DNA from: Gammaproteobacteria bacterium
GTDB lineage: Bacteria > Pseudomonadota > Gammaproteobacteria > Arenicellales > JAANXG01
DNA: 64,000 nucleotides
NCBI GenBank assembly: GCA_024638505.1
Contig: JAHEKE010000004.1
Span: forward strand, 1-64,000
Direction of reading: 5' to 3'
Shown here piece after piece: positions 1-7,864 of this stretch (position 1 is the stretch's first letter; every line of letters starts with the position of its first letter). Made by a program: the position numbers and the translations under genes. The notes beneath the pieces are model-generated. The model made no database searches. It was not told where the DNA came from and saw nothing but the letters and a program-made list of their open reading frames with translations.

Positions 1-153
1 AAAAGCAGCGAGCAAAATCAGGTATTGACGCCGTTCGCGGGTCTTAGCATCGGTATAGTGTGCAAACTGACGCGTGCCGTCAAGGTGACGGCGCGCTCGG
101 TTTAGCCACCGACTGTTGATTGTCTCAACTATGCGCTGGTCACCGCCAGCCAA
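1..153 (-). CDS. 5' end of an unidentified gene running off the left edge
   Basis: On the minus strand an open frame starts at a TTG (151-153), 7 bases after the iclR stop, and stays open for 51 codons to base 1. An in-frame TAG lies just upstream of the TTG, which fixes the N-terminus. The visible peptide is basic and ends in a hydrophobic stretch (key residues ETINSRWLNRARRHLDG, then YLILLAAF). Close spacing to iclR suggests an operon. I do not recognise the family. The start is uncertain because the only Shine-Dalgarno candidate is a weak AGG. Confidence 0.4.
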   Translation of the reverse strand, partial: MAGGDQRIVETINSRWLNRARRHLDGTRQFAHYTDAKTRERRQYLILLAAF

Positions 154-159
154 ACCAGC

Positions 160-1008
160 CTATTTTTTCCGCCGTCTCGGGGTCCCGCCTGGGGCATTGC
201 TTTCTGCCTCGGAGTTGGTCAGTTGAGACAGTTTACCGGCCGCCCGCCGCATGGCAGGCAGATACTGCCACAGTTCCTCGAGGCTGCGACGCGCAGTCGG
301 CACATGTACCGCGATCGCAAAACAGATCCGATTGCGCAGATCCAAAATAGGAATAGCGAGCGCAATCAAACCGGCGAGATACTCTCCTTCATCTAAAGCA
401 ATGCCCTGCTCTTTGATGTGGTTAAGCTGATTCTCCAACTGCCTTCTGTCCGTTATGGTCAATTCGGTGTATCTGGTTAAAGACAATGTGCTTAACAAGC
501 GATCCCGCTGGACAGCGGGCATCAAAGCCAGAAAAAGCTTGCCGCTTGCCGTGCAGTGCAAAGGTACGTGAGTGCCAACGGGTAGGTGAATCCGATAAGG
601 CCAGTTTGCCTCGACTCGATCGAAGTAAACGATGTGGCTGCCTTCCAGCATGGTGCAGTTACAGGTTTCTTCTATCTCCTCGGACAGGGCCTGCAGCACA
701 GCATGCCGTGGCGCCCCTACCACCGAGTTCGATAACGCCGCCAGAGAGAGGCTGTGCAGGCGTGACCCACCTGAAAACCGTTTGCTGCCGGGCACGCGCT
801 GCAGGAATCCCTGCCGCTCCAGCTGCTGCGCCATCCGGTGCACCGTCGGCCGGGGTAAAGCCAGCGCCTCTGCCGCCTCGGCGCTCGACACTGCTCTGTC
901 TTGCGCAGTAATCCACTCCATAATCGCGAGTCCGCGCGCCAGCGCGGATTGACTCTGGTTGGGCTGCCTTAGGTTGTCTTCGGGATGTCTGATGATTTTA
1001 GTATTCAT
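160..1008 (-). CDS. IclR-family transcriptional regulator
   Basis: A 282-residue regulator, the usual IclR length. The N-terminal third (about residues 20-85) is a winged helix-turn-helix; key residues are ALARGLAIMEWI, then AAEALALPRPTVHRMAQQL. The rest is the effector-binding IclR domain, with the typical TASGKLFLAL and GIALDEGEYLAGLIALA segments. It is transcribed away from xsc, so it most likely controls xsc-cobS-cobT and itself. The shared intergenic region holds two inverted repeats with TCTCA-type half-sites. The ligand is probably a sulfonate-derived metabolite, but that is inferred only from the xsc neighbour. Confidence 0.92.
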   Translation of the reverse strand: MNTKIIRHPEDNLRQPNQSQSALARGLAIMEWITAQDRAVSSAEAAEALALPRPTVHRMAQQLERQGFLQRVPGSKRFSGGSRLHSLSLAALSNSVVGAPRHAVLQALSEEIEETCNCTMLEGSHIVYFDRVEANWPYRIHLPVGTHVPLHCTASGKLFLALMPAVQRDRLLSTLSLTRYTELTITDRRQLENQLNHIKEQGIALDEGEYLAGLIALAIPILDLRNRICFAIAVHVPTARRSLEELWQYLPAMRRAAGKLSQLTNSEAESNAPGGTPRRRKK

Positions 1009-1011
1009 GAT

Positions 1012-1046
1012 CTCAATACCATTTATTATTCATTAATATTATTGAG
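1012..1046. promoter_or_regulatory. Inverted repeat over the iclR promoter (candidate operator)
   Basis: CTCAATA (1012-1018) and TATTGAG (1040-1046) are perfect inverted arms separated by 21 A/T-rich bases, immediately upstream of the iclR start at 1008. The half-sites resemble those of the repeat at 1057-1081 (TCTCA followed by A/T), so the same IclR protein may bind here for autoregulation. Confidence 0.4.
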
Positions 1047-1069
1047 TCCACAACAAATTATGAGATAAT
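1042..1069 (+). promoter_or_regulatory. Predicted xsc promoter
   Basis: TTGAGT (1042-1047), a 16-base spacer and GATAAT (1064-1069) form a good sigma-70-like promoter. It would start transcription near 1076, about 60 bases before the xsc ATG. The -10 hexamer lies inside the 1057-1081 inverted repeat. Confidence 0.5.
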
Positions 1070-1081
1070 TAATCTCATAAT
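1057..1081. promoter_or_regulatory. Perfect inverted repeat overlapping the xsc -10 (candidate IclR operator)
   Basis: ATTATGAGAT (1057-1066) and ATCTCATAAT (1072-1081) are exact reverse complements with a 5-base spacer AATTA. Size, symmetry and position between iclR and xsc fit an IclR operator that would occlude the -10 element. Confidence 0.6.
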
Positions 1082-1135
1082 TAATGCGGTTCGCCGTAGC
1101 AGACCGCACCAGCATTGATTGAGGAGATCCAGCTT

Positions 1136-2899
1136 ATGACCCGCATGACCCCAAGCGAAGCTTTTGTCGAAACCCTGGCCGCGAACGGTGTGCACACCAT
1201 CTTCGGCATCATGGGCTCCGCCTTCATGGATGCCATGGATATTTTCGCCCCCGCAGGTATTACCATGATCCCCGTCGTACACGAGCAGGGGGCCGCGCAC
1301 ATGGCTGACGGCTATTCCCGCGTCTCCGGACGACATGGCGTGTGTATCGGTCAGAACGGCCCAGGCGTCAGCAACTGCGTCACCGCCATCGCCGCCGCCT
1401 ATTGGGCCCACTCGCCGGTGGTGATAATTACCCCCGAGAGCGGAACCATGGGTATGGGCCTGGGTGGCTTTCAGGAGGCCAATCAGCTGCCTATGTTTCA
1501 GGAATTTACCAAGTATCAGGGCCACGTGAACAACCCGCGGCGCATGGCTGAGTACACCGCTCGCTGTTTTGATCGAGCCATGTCCGAGATGGGCCCAACC
1601 CAGCTCAACATCCCGCGCGACTATTTTTACGGCGACATTGAATGTGACATCCCCACACCCCAGCGGCTGGACCGGGGCCCGGGGGGCGATAATAGCCTGC
1701 GGCAGGCCGCCGATATGCTGGCCCAAGCGCAAAATCCCGTTCTTATCTCAGGCGGGGGTGTGGTTATGGCCGATGGCGTAGAGGAGTGTAAAGCGCTGGC
1801 CGAACGACTGGGGGCACCGGTGGTAAACAGCTACCTGCATAACGATTCGTTCCCGGCCAGCCACGAGCAATGGTGTGGACCGCTCGGTTACCAGGGCTCC
1901 AAAGCGGCGATGAAACTGATTTCAAAGGCGGACGTTATCCTCGCTCTGGGCACGCGCCTCGGACCTTTCGGTACGCTGCCGCAGCACGGAATCGAATACT
2001 GGCCGAATGATGCCAAGATTATCCAGGTTGACGCAGACCATAAAATGCTCGGATTGGTGAAGAAGATTTCCGTCGGCATATGCGGTGACGCCAAAGCCTC
2101 AGCCAATGCGTTGTTGTCGCTGATCGCAGATCGAACGCTTGCCTGCGATGCCACTCGTGACCAGCGGATGCGGAAAATGAAGGCGGAGAAAGACGCGTGG
2201 GAAAAAGAGCTGCAGGCATGGACACATGAGACTGACGCGTTCAGCCTGGACATGATCGAAGAGCAGAAAAGTGAAGAAGGCGGCTGGCTGCACCCGCGAC
2301 AGGTACTACGCGAGCTGGAGCAAGCCATGCCTGAAGACGTCATGGTTTCAACTGATATCGGTAACATCAATTCAGTGGCTAACAGCTACCTGCGCTTCGA
2401 GCGGCCGCGCAGCTTTTTGGCCGCCATGAGCTGGGGCAACTGCGGTTATGCCTTTCCCACAATGATTGGCGCTAAAGTCGCAGCTCCCGAACGCCCCGCC
2501 GTTTCATACGCTGGAGACGGGGCCTGGGGCATGAGCATGTCAGAGGTTATGACCTGCGTCCGTCACAATATTCCCGTTACCGCGGTCGTCTTCCACAATC
2601 GACAGTGGGGGGCAGAGAAGAAGAATCAGGTAGACTTTTACAATCGCAGATTTGTCGCGGGCGAACTCGAAAACCAGAGCTTTGCCGGGATCGGACGCGC
2701 TATGGGGGCGGAGGGTGTGACGGTGGACCAGCTCAAGGATGTAGGTCCAGCGCTGAAGAAGGCAATCGATATGCAGATGAACGATGGCAAGACCACCGTC
2801 CTGGAAATTATGTGCACGCGTGAGCTGGGTGACCCGTTTCGTCGAGACGCGTTGAGCAAGCCCGTACGGTATCTGGAAAAATATAAGGACTATGTGTAA
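1136..2899 (+). CDS. xsc: Sulfoacetaldehyde acetyltransferase (Xsc)
   Basis: A TPP-dependent enzyme that converts sulfoacetaldehyde plus phosphate to acetyl phosphate and sulfite, the central desulfonation step of taurine, isethionate and sulfoacetate breakdown. The start is the ATG at 1136, preceded by GAGGAG at 1121-1126, giving about 587 residues as in known Xsc. It shows the N-terminal TPP-enzyme segment (VHEQGAAHMADGYSR) and the C-terminal TPP/Mg motif (AGDGAWG, with N about 30 residues on). Stretches such as FGIMGSAFMDAMDIF are Xsc-specific rather than acetolactate-synthase-like. It is followed 24 bases later by cobS. No pta, taurine transaminase or sulfite exporter is in the window, although two TauD-type oxygenases lie downstream. 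Confidence 0.95.
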   Translation: MTRMTPSEAFVETLAANGVHTIFGIMGSAFMDAMDIFAPAGITMIPVVHEQGAAHMADGYSRVSGRHGVCIGQNGPGVSNCVTAIAAAYWAHSPVVIITPESGTMGMGLGGFQEANQLPMFQEFTKYQGHVNNPRRMAEYTARCFDRAMSEMGPTQLNIPRDYFYGDIECDIPTPQRLDRGPGGDNSLRQAADMLAQAQNPVLISGGGVVMADGVEECKALAERLGAPVVNSYLHNDSFPASHEQWCGPLGYQGSKAAMKLISKADVILALGTRLGPFGTLPQHGIEYWPNDAKIIQVDADHKMLGLVKKISVGICGDAKASANALLSLIADRTLACDATRDQRMRKMKAEKDAWEKELQAWTHETDAFSLDMIEEQKSEEGGWLHPRQVLRELEQAMPEDVMVSTDIGNINSVANSYLRFERPRSFLAAMSWGNCGYAFPTMIGAKVAAPERPAVSYAGDGAWGMSMSEVMTCVRHNIPVTAVVFHNRQWGAEKKNQVDFYNRRFVAGELENQSFAGIGRAMGAEGVTVDQLKDVGPALKKAIDMQMNDGKTTVLEIMCTRELGDPFRRDALSKPVRYLEKYKDYV

Positions 2900-2926
2900 G
2901 TTGCCACCGTTTGCTTGTAACCAGTG

Positions 2927-3907
2927 ATGACTGAAATCTCCGAGATCTGGCCCGATCGGGAGGTTTCAGTTGCCGAAGTGTTTGGCATCGACACTGATCT
3001 TCGCGCACCGGCGTTCCGCCTGCGCGACGATCACGTACCTGAAATCGATGAGGCCTATCGCTTCAACACCGATGTGACCCTGGCAATACTCTCGGGATTT
3101 ATTGCCAATCGGCGCGTCATGGTGCAGGGGCTGCACGGCACCGGCAAATCTACCCACATCGAACAGGTCGCCGCCAGGTTAAACTGGCCCTGCGTTCGCG
3201 TCAACCTGGACGGGCATATCAGCCGTATGGACCTGGTAGGCAAGGATACAATCGTCTTGCATGATGACAAGCAGGTCACGCATTTCCAGCAAGGCATCGT
3301 ACCTTGGTCACTGCAGCGACCTGTCGCTCTGGTGTTCGACGAGTACGATGCGGGAAGGCCGGACGTGATGTTCGTTATCCAACGCATCCTCGAGCGAGAT
3401 GGCAAATTTACGCTGTTGGATCAAAACACGGTGATGCGGCCCCATCCCTATTTCCGCCTGTTCGCCACATCGAACACCGTTGGACTGGGCAACCTTACTG
3501 GCCTGTATCACGGCACTCAGATGTTAAACCATGCACAGATCGACCGCTGGAACATTGTTGCATCTCTTAATTACCTGCCGCCGGAAGAGGAAGTAGCAAT
3601 AGTGCTGGCCAGAGTGCCTATGCTAGATGACCAGCCCGGGCGAAGGCTGGCGAAATCGATGGTTGCCCTGGCTAATTTAACCCGTAAAGGATTTGCTGCC
3701 GGTGACCTGTCTACGCTGATGTCGCCGCGCACGGTCATCACCTGGGCGGAAAATCTTGAATATTTTGGCGACCTGCGTACAGCCTTCCGGCTGTCCTACC
3801 TGAACAAATGCGATGAGGCTGAGCACCCGTTAATCGCCGAATACTTCCAGCGCTGCTGTAGCGAAGAGCTAGATCCCACATCCTTGCAGCCTGTGGCAAC
3901 CAATTAG
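2927..3907 (+). CDS. cobS: CobS-like AAA+ ATPase (cobaltochelatase small-subunit homologue)
   Basis: An AAA+ motor of the CobS/MoxR group. In aerobic cobalamin synthesis CobS and CobT form the chaperone ring that drives cobalt insertion by CobN. The protein has Walker A GLHGTGKST (about residues 68-76), Walker B VFDEYDAGRPD, and the CobS-typical VNLDGHISRMDLVGK and MSPRTVITWAEN segments. It is full length (about 326 residues). An ATG (2927) follows a possible GTG (2924); I prefer the ATG. Its stop overlaps the GTG start of cobT by one base, so the two are probably translationally coupled. No cobN or other corrin gene is visible, so its partner here may not be cobaltochelatase. Confidence 0.9.
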   Translation: MTEISEIWPDREVSVAEVFGIDTDLRAPAFRLRDDHVPEIDEAYRFNTDVTLAILSGFIANRRVMVQGLHGTGKSTHIEQVAARLNWPCVRVNLDGHISRMDLVGKDTIVLHDDKQVTHFQQGIVPWSLQRPVALVFDEYDAGRPDVMFVIQRILERDGKFTLLDQNTVMRPHPYFRLFATSNTVGLGNLTGLYHGTQMLNHAQIDRWNIVASLNYLPPEEEVAIVLARVPMLDDQPGRRLAKSMVALANLTRKGFAAGDLSTLMSPRTVITWAENLEYFGDLRTAFRLSYLNKCDEAEHPLIAEYFQRCCSEELDPTSLQPVATN

Positions 3908-5619
3908 TGGATGAGGTCCGGCGCACCGTTCTGCGCCAGCAAAAAATTGAGGAGCTTTGTGCCGCATCCTTAAGAGCGCTAACGGGTGATCATGATCTAC
4001 ACTTCAGGGGACGGCGCTTGTACAAAGGGACAACACCAATCGCGGTGCACGCCCCGCACCTACAATTAGACCTCGAACAGGATGACTTTACCTCTTACCG
4101 GGGCATGACTGACAGCATTGCCTTACGCATGCGGTGCTCCGATGCGCAGCTGCACGCTCGTTTGAGCCCGCGAGAACCGGTGGAAAGGCTTGTTTTTGAC
4201 CTGCTTGAACAGCTCCGAGTGGAGACACTCGCACCGGAGACCATGCCTGGAATGATCCGGAACATGCGTTATCGTTTCGAACAGTGGTCAAAGCACTTAT
4301 ACCTCTCAGGGGTGACCGAGAGCGATGTCGGAATGTTGCTGTATGCCGTATCACAAATCTGCTGGGCCCGGTTACACGGTTTGCCCGTTTGGGAGCAGAC
4401 AGAGGACCTGCTGGAACCCACCCGCGGTGCCCTGGGAGCACTGTTGGGACACGACCTGGTTGGTATTAAGCGCCACCGGCAAGACCAGTTGGCATACGCT
4501 CCGCATGCCAGGTCGATCGCGTCGGTTATTGGCCAGAGCATCAACGATGCTCTATCGGTGGGACAGGACAGCGATGGACAGGACAACGGGCGGAGGGCGC
4601 TTTTCAGCTTGCTCAACTTCGAGCAGAACGACGCCGGCGATATCGCCACTGCGCCCACCGGCGAAAGTAAGGCCCTGGGAGAAGCACTGCAGAGCTATCG
4701 CGTTTACACCACGAAGTATGACCGTGAGGTCAATGCAAATTCATTAGTGCGCCCGGCTCTATTGAGACAGCTGCGTCTGCAGCTGGATAAGAAAATCCAA
4801 AACCAGGGCATCAACATTCCCCGGCTCGCCCGACTTTTTGCATCGCTGCTTGCGACACCACAGCTCGACGGTTGGACTTTCGCCCAGGAAGAGGGTTACG
4901 TAGACGGGCGCCGCTTAGCGCAGCTGGTAACGTCGCCGGCAGAGCGACGTCTGTTTAGGTGGCAGCAGTATCGGCCGCATGCAAGGTGTCTTTTGACTGT
5001 GCTCATCGATTGTTCCGGATCAATGAGAGAACACATGGAGTCTATTGCAATGCTGATCGATATCCTGACGCGTGCCCTCGAGCATGCGGAGGTTACGACA
5101 GAAGTACTGGGTTTTACCACCGCAGCATGGAGCGGTGGGCGCGCACAACGTGATTGGATACGTCAAGGACAGTGCAAGCACCCCGGTAGGTTAAACGAAC
5201 GCTGCCACATTATCTACAAAGACGCCGACACCAGCTGGCGTCGAGCGCGTTCGGCCATTGCCGCTCTATTGAAAGCAGACCTGTTTCGTGAAGGTATAGA
5301 TGGCGAAGCGGTGGAATGGGCCTGTAGCCGACTAATACCGCGCCGGGAACAGCGCAAGATCCTGATCGTAATATCTGATGGCAGCCCGATGGATACTGCG
5401 ACCGCCCTGGCAAACGATACCTTTTACTTGGACAATCACCTGAAACAGGTGGTGGGTCGGCGGGAGATCAGCGGTGATGTCGAAATATATGGCCTAGGCG
5501 TAGGCCTCGACCTGAGTCCGTTTTACAGTCGCAGCCTGGCCATCGATATCTCAAGCGAGATAAGCAACCACCTGTTCTTTGAAATTATACAGATGCTGCG
5601 CGGACAGCACCGTCGCTAG
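3907..5619 (+). CDS. cobT: CobT-like VWA-domain protein (cobaltochelatase CobT homologue)
   Basis: A 570-residue partner of CobS. The N-terminal half is CobT-like (YRVYTTKYDREV region). The C-terminal half is a von Willebrand A domain with a complete MIDAS: LIDCSGSM, the threonine-containing LGFTTAAWSGG loop, and ISDGSP. It also has the CobT signature WRRARSAIAALL followed by IDGEA. The acidic linker usual in CobT is short here. It begins at GTG 3907, overlapping the cobS stop. Together they look like an AAA+/VWA metal-insertion or enzyme-activation machine co-transcribed with xsc. Confidence 0.9.
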   Translation: MDEVRRTVLRQQKIEELCAASLRALTGDHDLHFRGRRLYKGTTPIAVHAPHLQLDLEQDDFTSYRGMTDSIALRMRCSDAQLHARLSPREPVERLVFDLLEQLRVETLAPETMPGMIRNMRYRFEQWSKHLYLSGVTESDVGMLLYAVSQICWARLHGLPVWEQTEDLLEPTRGALGALLGHDLVGIKRHRQDQLAYAPHARSIASVIGQSINDALSVGQDSDGQDNGRRALFSLLNFEQNDAGDIATAPTGESKALGEALQSYRVYTTKYDREVNANSLVRPALLRQLRLQLDKKIQNQGINIPRLARLFASLLATPQLDGWTFAQEEGYVDGRRLAQLVTSPAERRLFRWQQYRPHARCLLTVLIDCSGSMREHMESIAMLIDILTRALEHAEVTTEVLGFTTAAWSGGRAQRDWIRQGQCKHPGRLNERCHIIYKDADTSWRRARSAIAALLKADLFREGIDGEAVEWACSRLIPRREQRKILIVISDGSPMDTATALANDTFYLDNHLKQVVGRREISGDVEIYGLGVGLDLSPFYSRSLAIDISSEISNHLFFEIIQMLRGQHRR

Positions 5620-5630
5620 CGATGCATCGA

Positions 5631-6011
5631 TTAAGGCCCGGACGATATGTTCGGGCGGGGCATCAATGGGTTACAGTTTTTAATGGTGACCCGGCCTTGC
5701 AGCAAGTTTCCTTTCGAGTACTCAGAAAAATGACAGGTATTGGTTGCCGGATCATAATTCTCAATCCATAAATGTTCGTCTTTCCAGGTTGCGCCCATAT
5801 GGTACTGACCAGCAGGAACAGTTATAGACATCACGCCACCCCAATGTTTTACAAAAATCTGCTGAAAGTGAAAATAATAGGCGATCCAGCCGGAAACAAA
5901 AATCAACGCCGCGACTCCACCACCCCACCACAGTTTGTCTGCTCTGGCTGCAACCCAGATAACCGCAATGATCAGCGCAATGATCAGTGCCCAATATAAA
6001 TAAGTAATCAT
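5631..6011 (-). CDS. Small membrane protein of unknown function
   Basis: 126 residues. Two membrane segments lie near the N-terminus (about residues 4-22 and 29-47). A soluble tail follows, probably periplasmic, with two cysteines (NTCHF and KNC) that could form a disulfide. I do not recognise the family. It converges on cobT with an 11-base gap and is not in an operon with it. The amino-acid make-up and the start ATG look genuine. Confidence 0.6.
   Translation of the reverse strand: MITYLYWALIIALIIAVIWVAARADKLWWGGGVAALIFVSGWIAYYFHFQQIFVKHWGGVMSITVPAGQYHMGATWKDEHLWIENYDPATNTCHFSEYSKGNLLQGRVTIKNCNPLMPRPNISSGP
5636..5656. terminator. Possible bidirectional hairpin between convergent genes
   Basis: GCCCGGAC (5636-5643) and GTTCGGGC (5649-5656) form an 8-bp stem with one G-U pair and a 5-base loop, just after the cobT stop and within the end of the converging gene. 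There is no T-run, so a strong intrinsic terminator is doubtful. Confidence 0.25.
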
Positions 6012-6071
6012 CTTTAAATTTTTCCAGGTACTAATGCTGACTGTTCTCGCACTGCTCGGCGGGACGAGCAG

Positions 6072-6584
6072 TCAAACTGCGCCAAGGGCTTGAGAAATTT
6101 CATCAACCTCTTCTGCCGAAAGACTCGCGGTGAAGAGTTTTATACGGGGTAATATATCTGCCGTGCCGAAATAGTCTTTGCTACATTCTACATGGACAAA
6201 TCCTATCGACGAAAACCGCGCTTCCTCCCAGATCTGTAAAACGATACGCCATGTCCGGGCCGCAATGATTTGCCTGCACTGACGACACTTAGCCCGACCC
6301 GACGGAGCGCGTTCCACCCGCGCAATCCGTGGCAGCCGGTAATGTCTCTGCCCGGCCTCTGCCAGCTGCCTGATTGATTCTTCCACCGATGCCCCCTCGA
6401 CACTGAGAAATTCATCAGGACGCCGGCAGGCGCCACAGATAAGGTGGAACCAATAAGTCGCCTCGCCCTCACCAAACGGATTAGGGGCTCTCTCGCCAAA
6501 GCGAAGAGCATCTTTTTTAATTGCTTCTCCACAACCCCTGCATTTCGCGCGGCCACTGCTAGCAGGTTCAATTATGTGCGTCAT
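6072..6584 (-). CDS. Tandem PARP-type zinc-finger protein
   Basis: 170 residues with two copies of a PARP-type zinc finger. Finger 1 uses C15, C18, H47 and C50 (28 residues between C18 and H47). Finger 2 uses C100, C103, H131 and C134 (27 between). Both begin with the SGRAKC segment typical of eukaryotic PARP-1 and DNA ligase III fingers, which bind DNA breaks and nicks. No catalytic domain is attached. A role in sensing or binding damaged DNA is inferred from the fold only. No partner gene is evident, although a Ku/LigD repair locus lies about 43 kb away. Confidence 0.75.
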   Translation of the reverse strand: MTHIIEPASSGRAKCRGCGEAIKKDALRFGERAPNPFGEGEATYWFHLICGACRRPDEFLSVEGASVEESIRQLAEAGQRHYRLPRIARVERAPSGRAKCRQCRQIIAARTWRIVLQIWEEARFSSIGFVHVECSKDYFGTADILPRIKLFTASLSAEEVDEISQALGAV

Positions 6585-6702
6585 GGTCCAACCGCGCTAA
6601 GCTAGCGCGCTTCAGTTTGCTCGCCGATGATAGAACGCCAAAAAACAATAGATTGAGTGCGGCTTCCGCGCCGGAATGGAACGCGCGATATCTCCCACAG
6701 GT

Positions 6703-7542
6703 TCACCTGGAGAGCGGCTCGCCTTCCACCGTAATTCTGTGCATCAACCTACGCTGACCGTTGTAATCGTTGGCGGCGCGGTGCCATGTTGCCCTGTTGT
6801 CCCACATTGCCAAAGTGCCCTCTGCCCAGGATAGGTGGCAGGTAAAACAGGGCTGGCTCGCATGCCGGTACAGATACTCAAGCAGCGACTTTGATTCTTC
6901 TTGCGTCCAACCTTCAAAGCCGACCGTAAAATCAGGATTGACATAGAGCGCTCTGCGCCCGTTTGCAGGATGAATAACAACGACGGGATGGACGGCGTCC
7001 TGCACTGCTCTCTCCGGATGACTTATTCTTCCATCCCTGCGTGTTTCCAGTGTCTGCGTTCCGTCACCAAACGCGTGTCGGCTGGAGTGTTTGGCACGGA
7101 GCCCAGCCAACATCTTCTTTAAACCATCGGGCAGTGCATCGTATGCGGCAATCATGCTGGCAAACAAAGTTGCACCACCATAATCTGGCACGACTTTAGC
7201 ATACAGAATCGAGGTGAACGCGGGTTCGGCGTCGTAGGAATGATCAGTGTGCCAGCATTGCCCTATGTTCTGCCGCTGTTCCGGCTCCTTACGTATTTCT
7301 GCAATCATTGGGTAGCCGGGTACTGCTCCAAAAAATCTGTTGATATTGATTCGCCCCCAACGCTCGGCAAATTCTATATGCTCTTCTGGCGTCAGCCTTT
7401 GGTCACGAAAAAAGATAACCTGATAGCGGTAAAACGCCTGGCGAATCTGACTAAACTCTGCGTCACTCAGAGGCGCGGATAGATCAACATCCCCTATTTC
7501 GGCGCCAAGGGCGCCGCCTAGCTGTTTGACACGAACGGGCAT
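6703..7542 (-). CDS. TauD/TfdA-family 2-oxoglutarate dioxygenase
   Basis: A 279-residue Fe(II)/2-oxoglutarate oxygenase. The HxD iron ligands are in CWHTDHSYD and the distal His is in ATWHRAANDY; the following Arg (MHRITVEG) would bind 2-oxoglutarate. TauD itself releases sulfite and aminoacetaldehyde from taurine. The substrate here cannot be read from sequence, and close relatives act on many sulfonates, carboxylates and sulfate esters. It stands alone rather than in a tauABC operon. The nearby xsc makes an organosulfur substrate plausible but unproven. Confidence 0.88.
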   Translation of the reverse strand: MPVRVKQLGGALGAEIGDVDLSAPLSDAEFSQIRQAFYRYQVIFFRDQRLTPEEHIEFAERWGRININRFFGAVPGYPMIAEIRKEPEQRQNIGQCWHTDHSYDAEPAFTSILYAKVVPDYGGATLFASMIAAYDALPDGLKKMLAGLRAKHSSRHAFGDGTQTLETRRDGRISHPERAVQDAVHPVVVIHPANGRRALYVNPDFTVGFEGWTQEESKSLLEYLYRHASQPCFTCHLSWAEGTLAMWDNRATWHRAANDYNGQRRLMHRITVEGEPLSR

Positions 7543-7604
7543 GGTTTAATCACAAACTGCCATGGCAGCGATTTCTGATCGTCATATCTGAAGATCAAAG
7601 ATAC

Positions 7605-7787
7605 TCAAAGTTTATCTTCGGCATAGGCCGGCCTGCACCCATAGTTTTCAACATACAACCGCATTGCGATCGCCCTCTGTTCACAGGCGTGCTTACTCTC
7701 AAAAACTGTGTGTATTTCGGCCACGCCAAAAGGATCGCCATTAGCATTAGCAATTACAACATAGAGTATCCAGACTATCGTTTTCAT
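7605..7787 (-). CDS. Small exported or membrane-anchored protein
   Basis: 60 residues, with a short hydrophobic N-terminus (about residues 4-14) and a conserved-looking core with two cysteines (KHACEQRA and NYGCRP). A good Shine-Dalgarno sequence, AAGGTGA, sits 5 bases before the ATG, which supports translation. Function unknown. Confidence 0.55.
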   Translation of the reverse strand: MKTIVWILYVVIANANGDPFGVAEIHTVFESKHACEQRAIAMRLYVENYGCRPAYAEDKL

Positions 7788-7864
7788 GCATCACCTTTCG
7801 ACCGATACCAGTTCATATAAATCTGTTTGCGCGAGAATGCGAGCGTACACCGAGGCACGGATAT

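Noticed and set aside
1058-1732. Long minus-strand frame opposite xsc
   Set aside because: Fully antisense to a confident xsc reading frame, no domain, no Shine-Dalgarno sequence; a codon-bias shadow.
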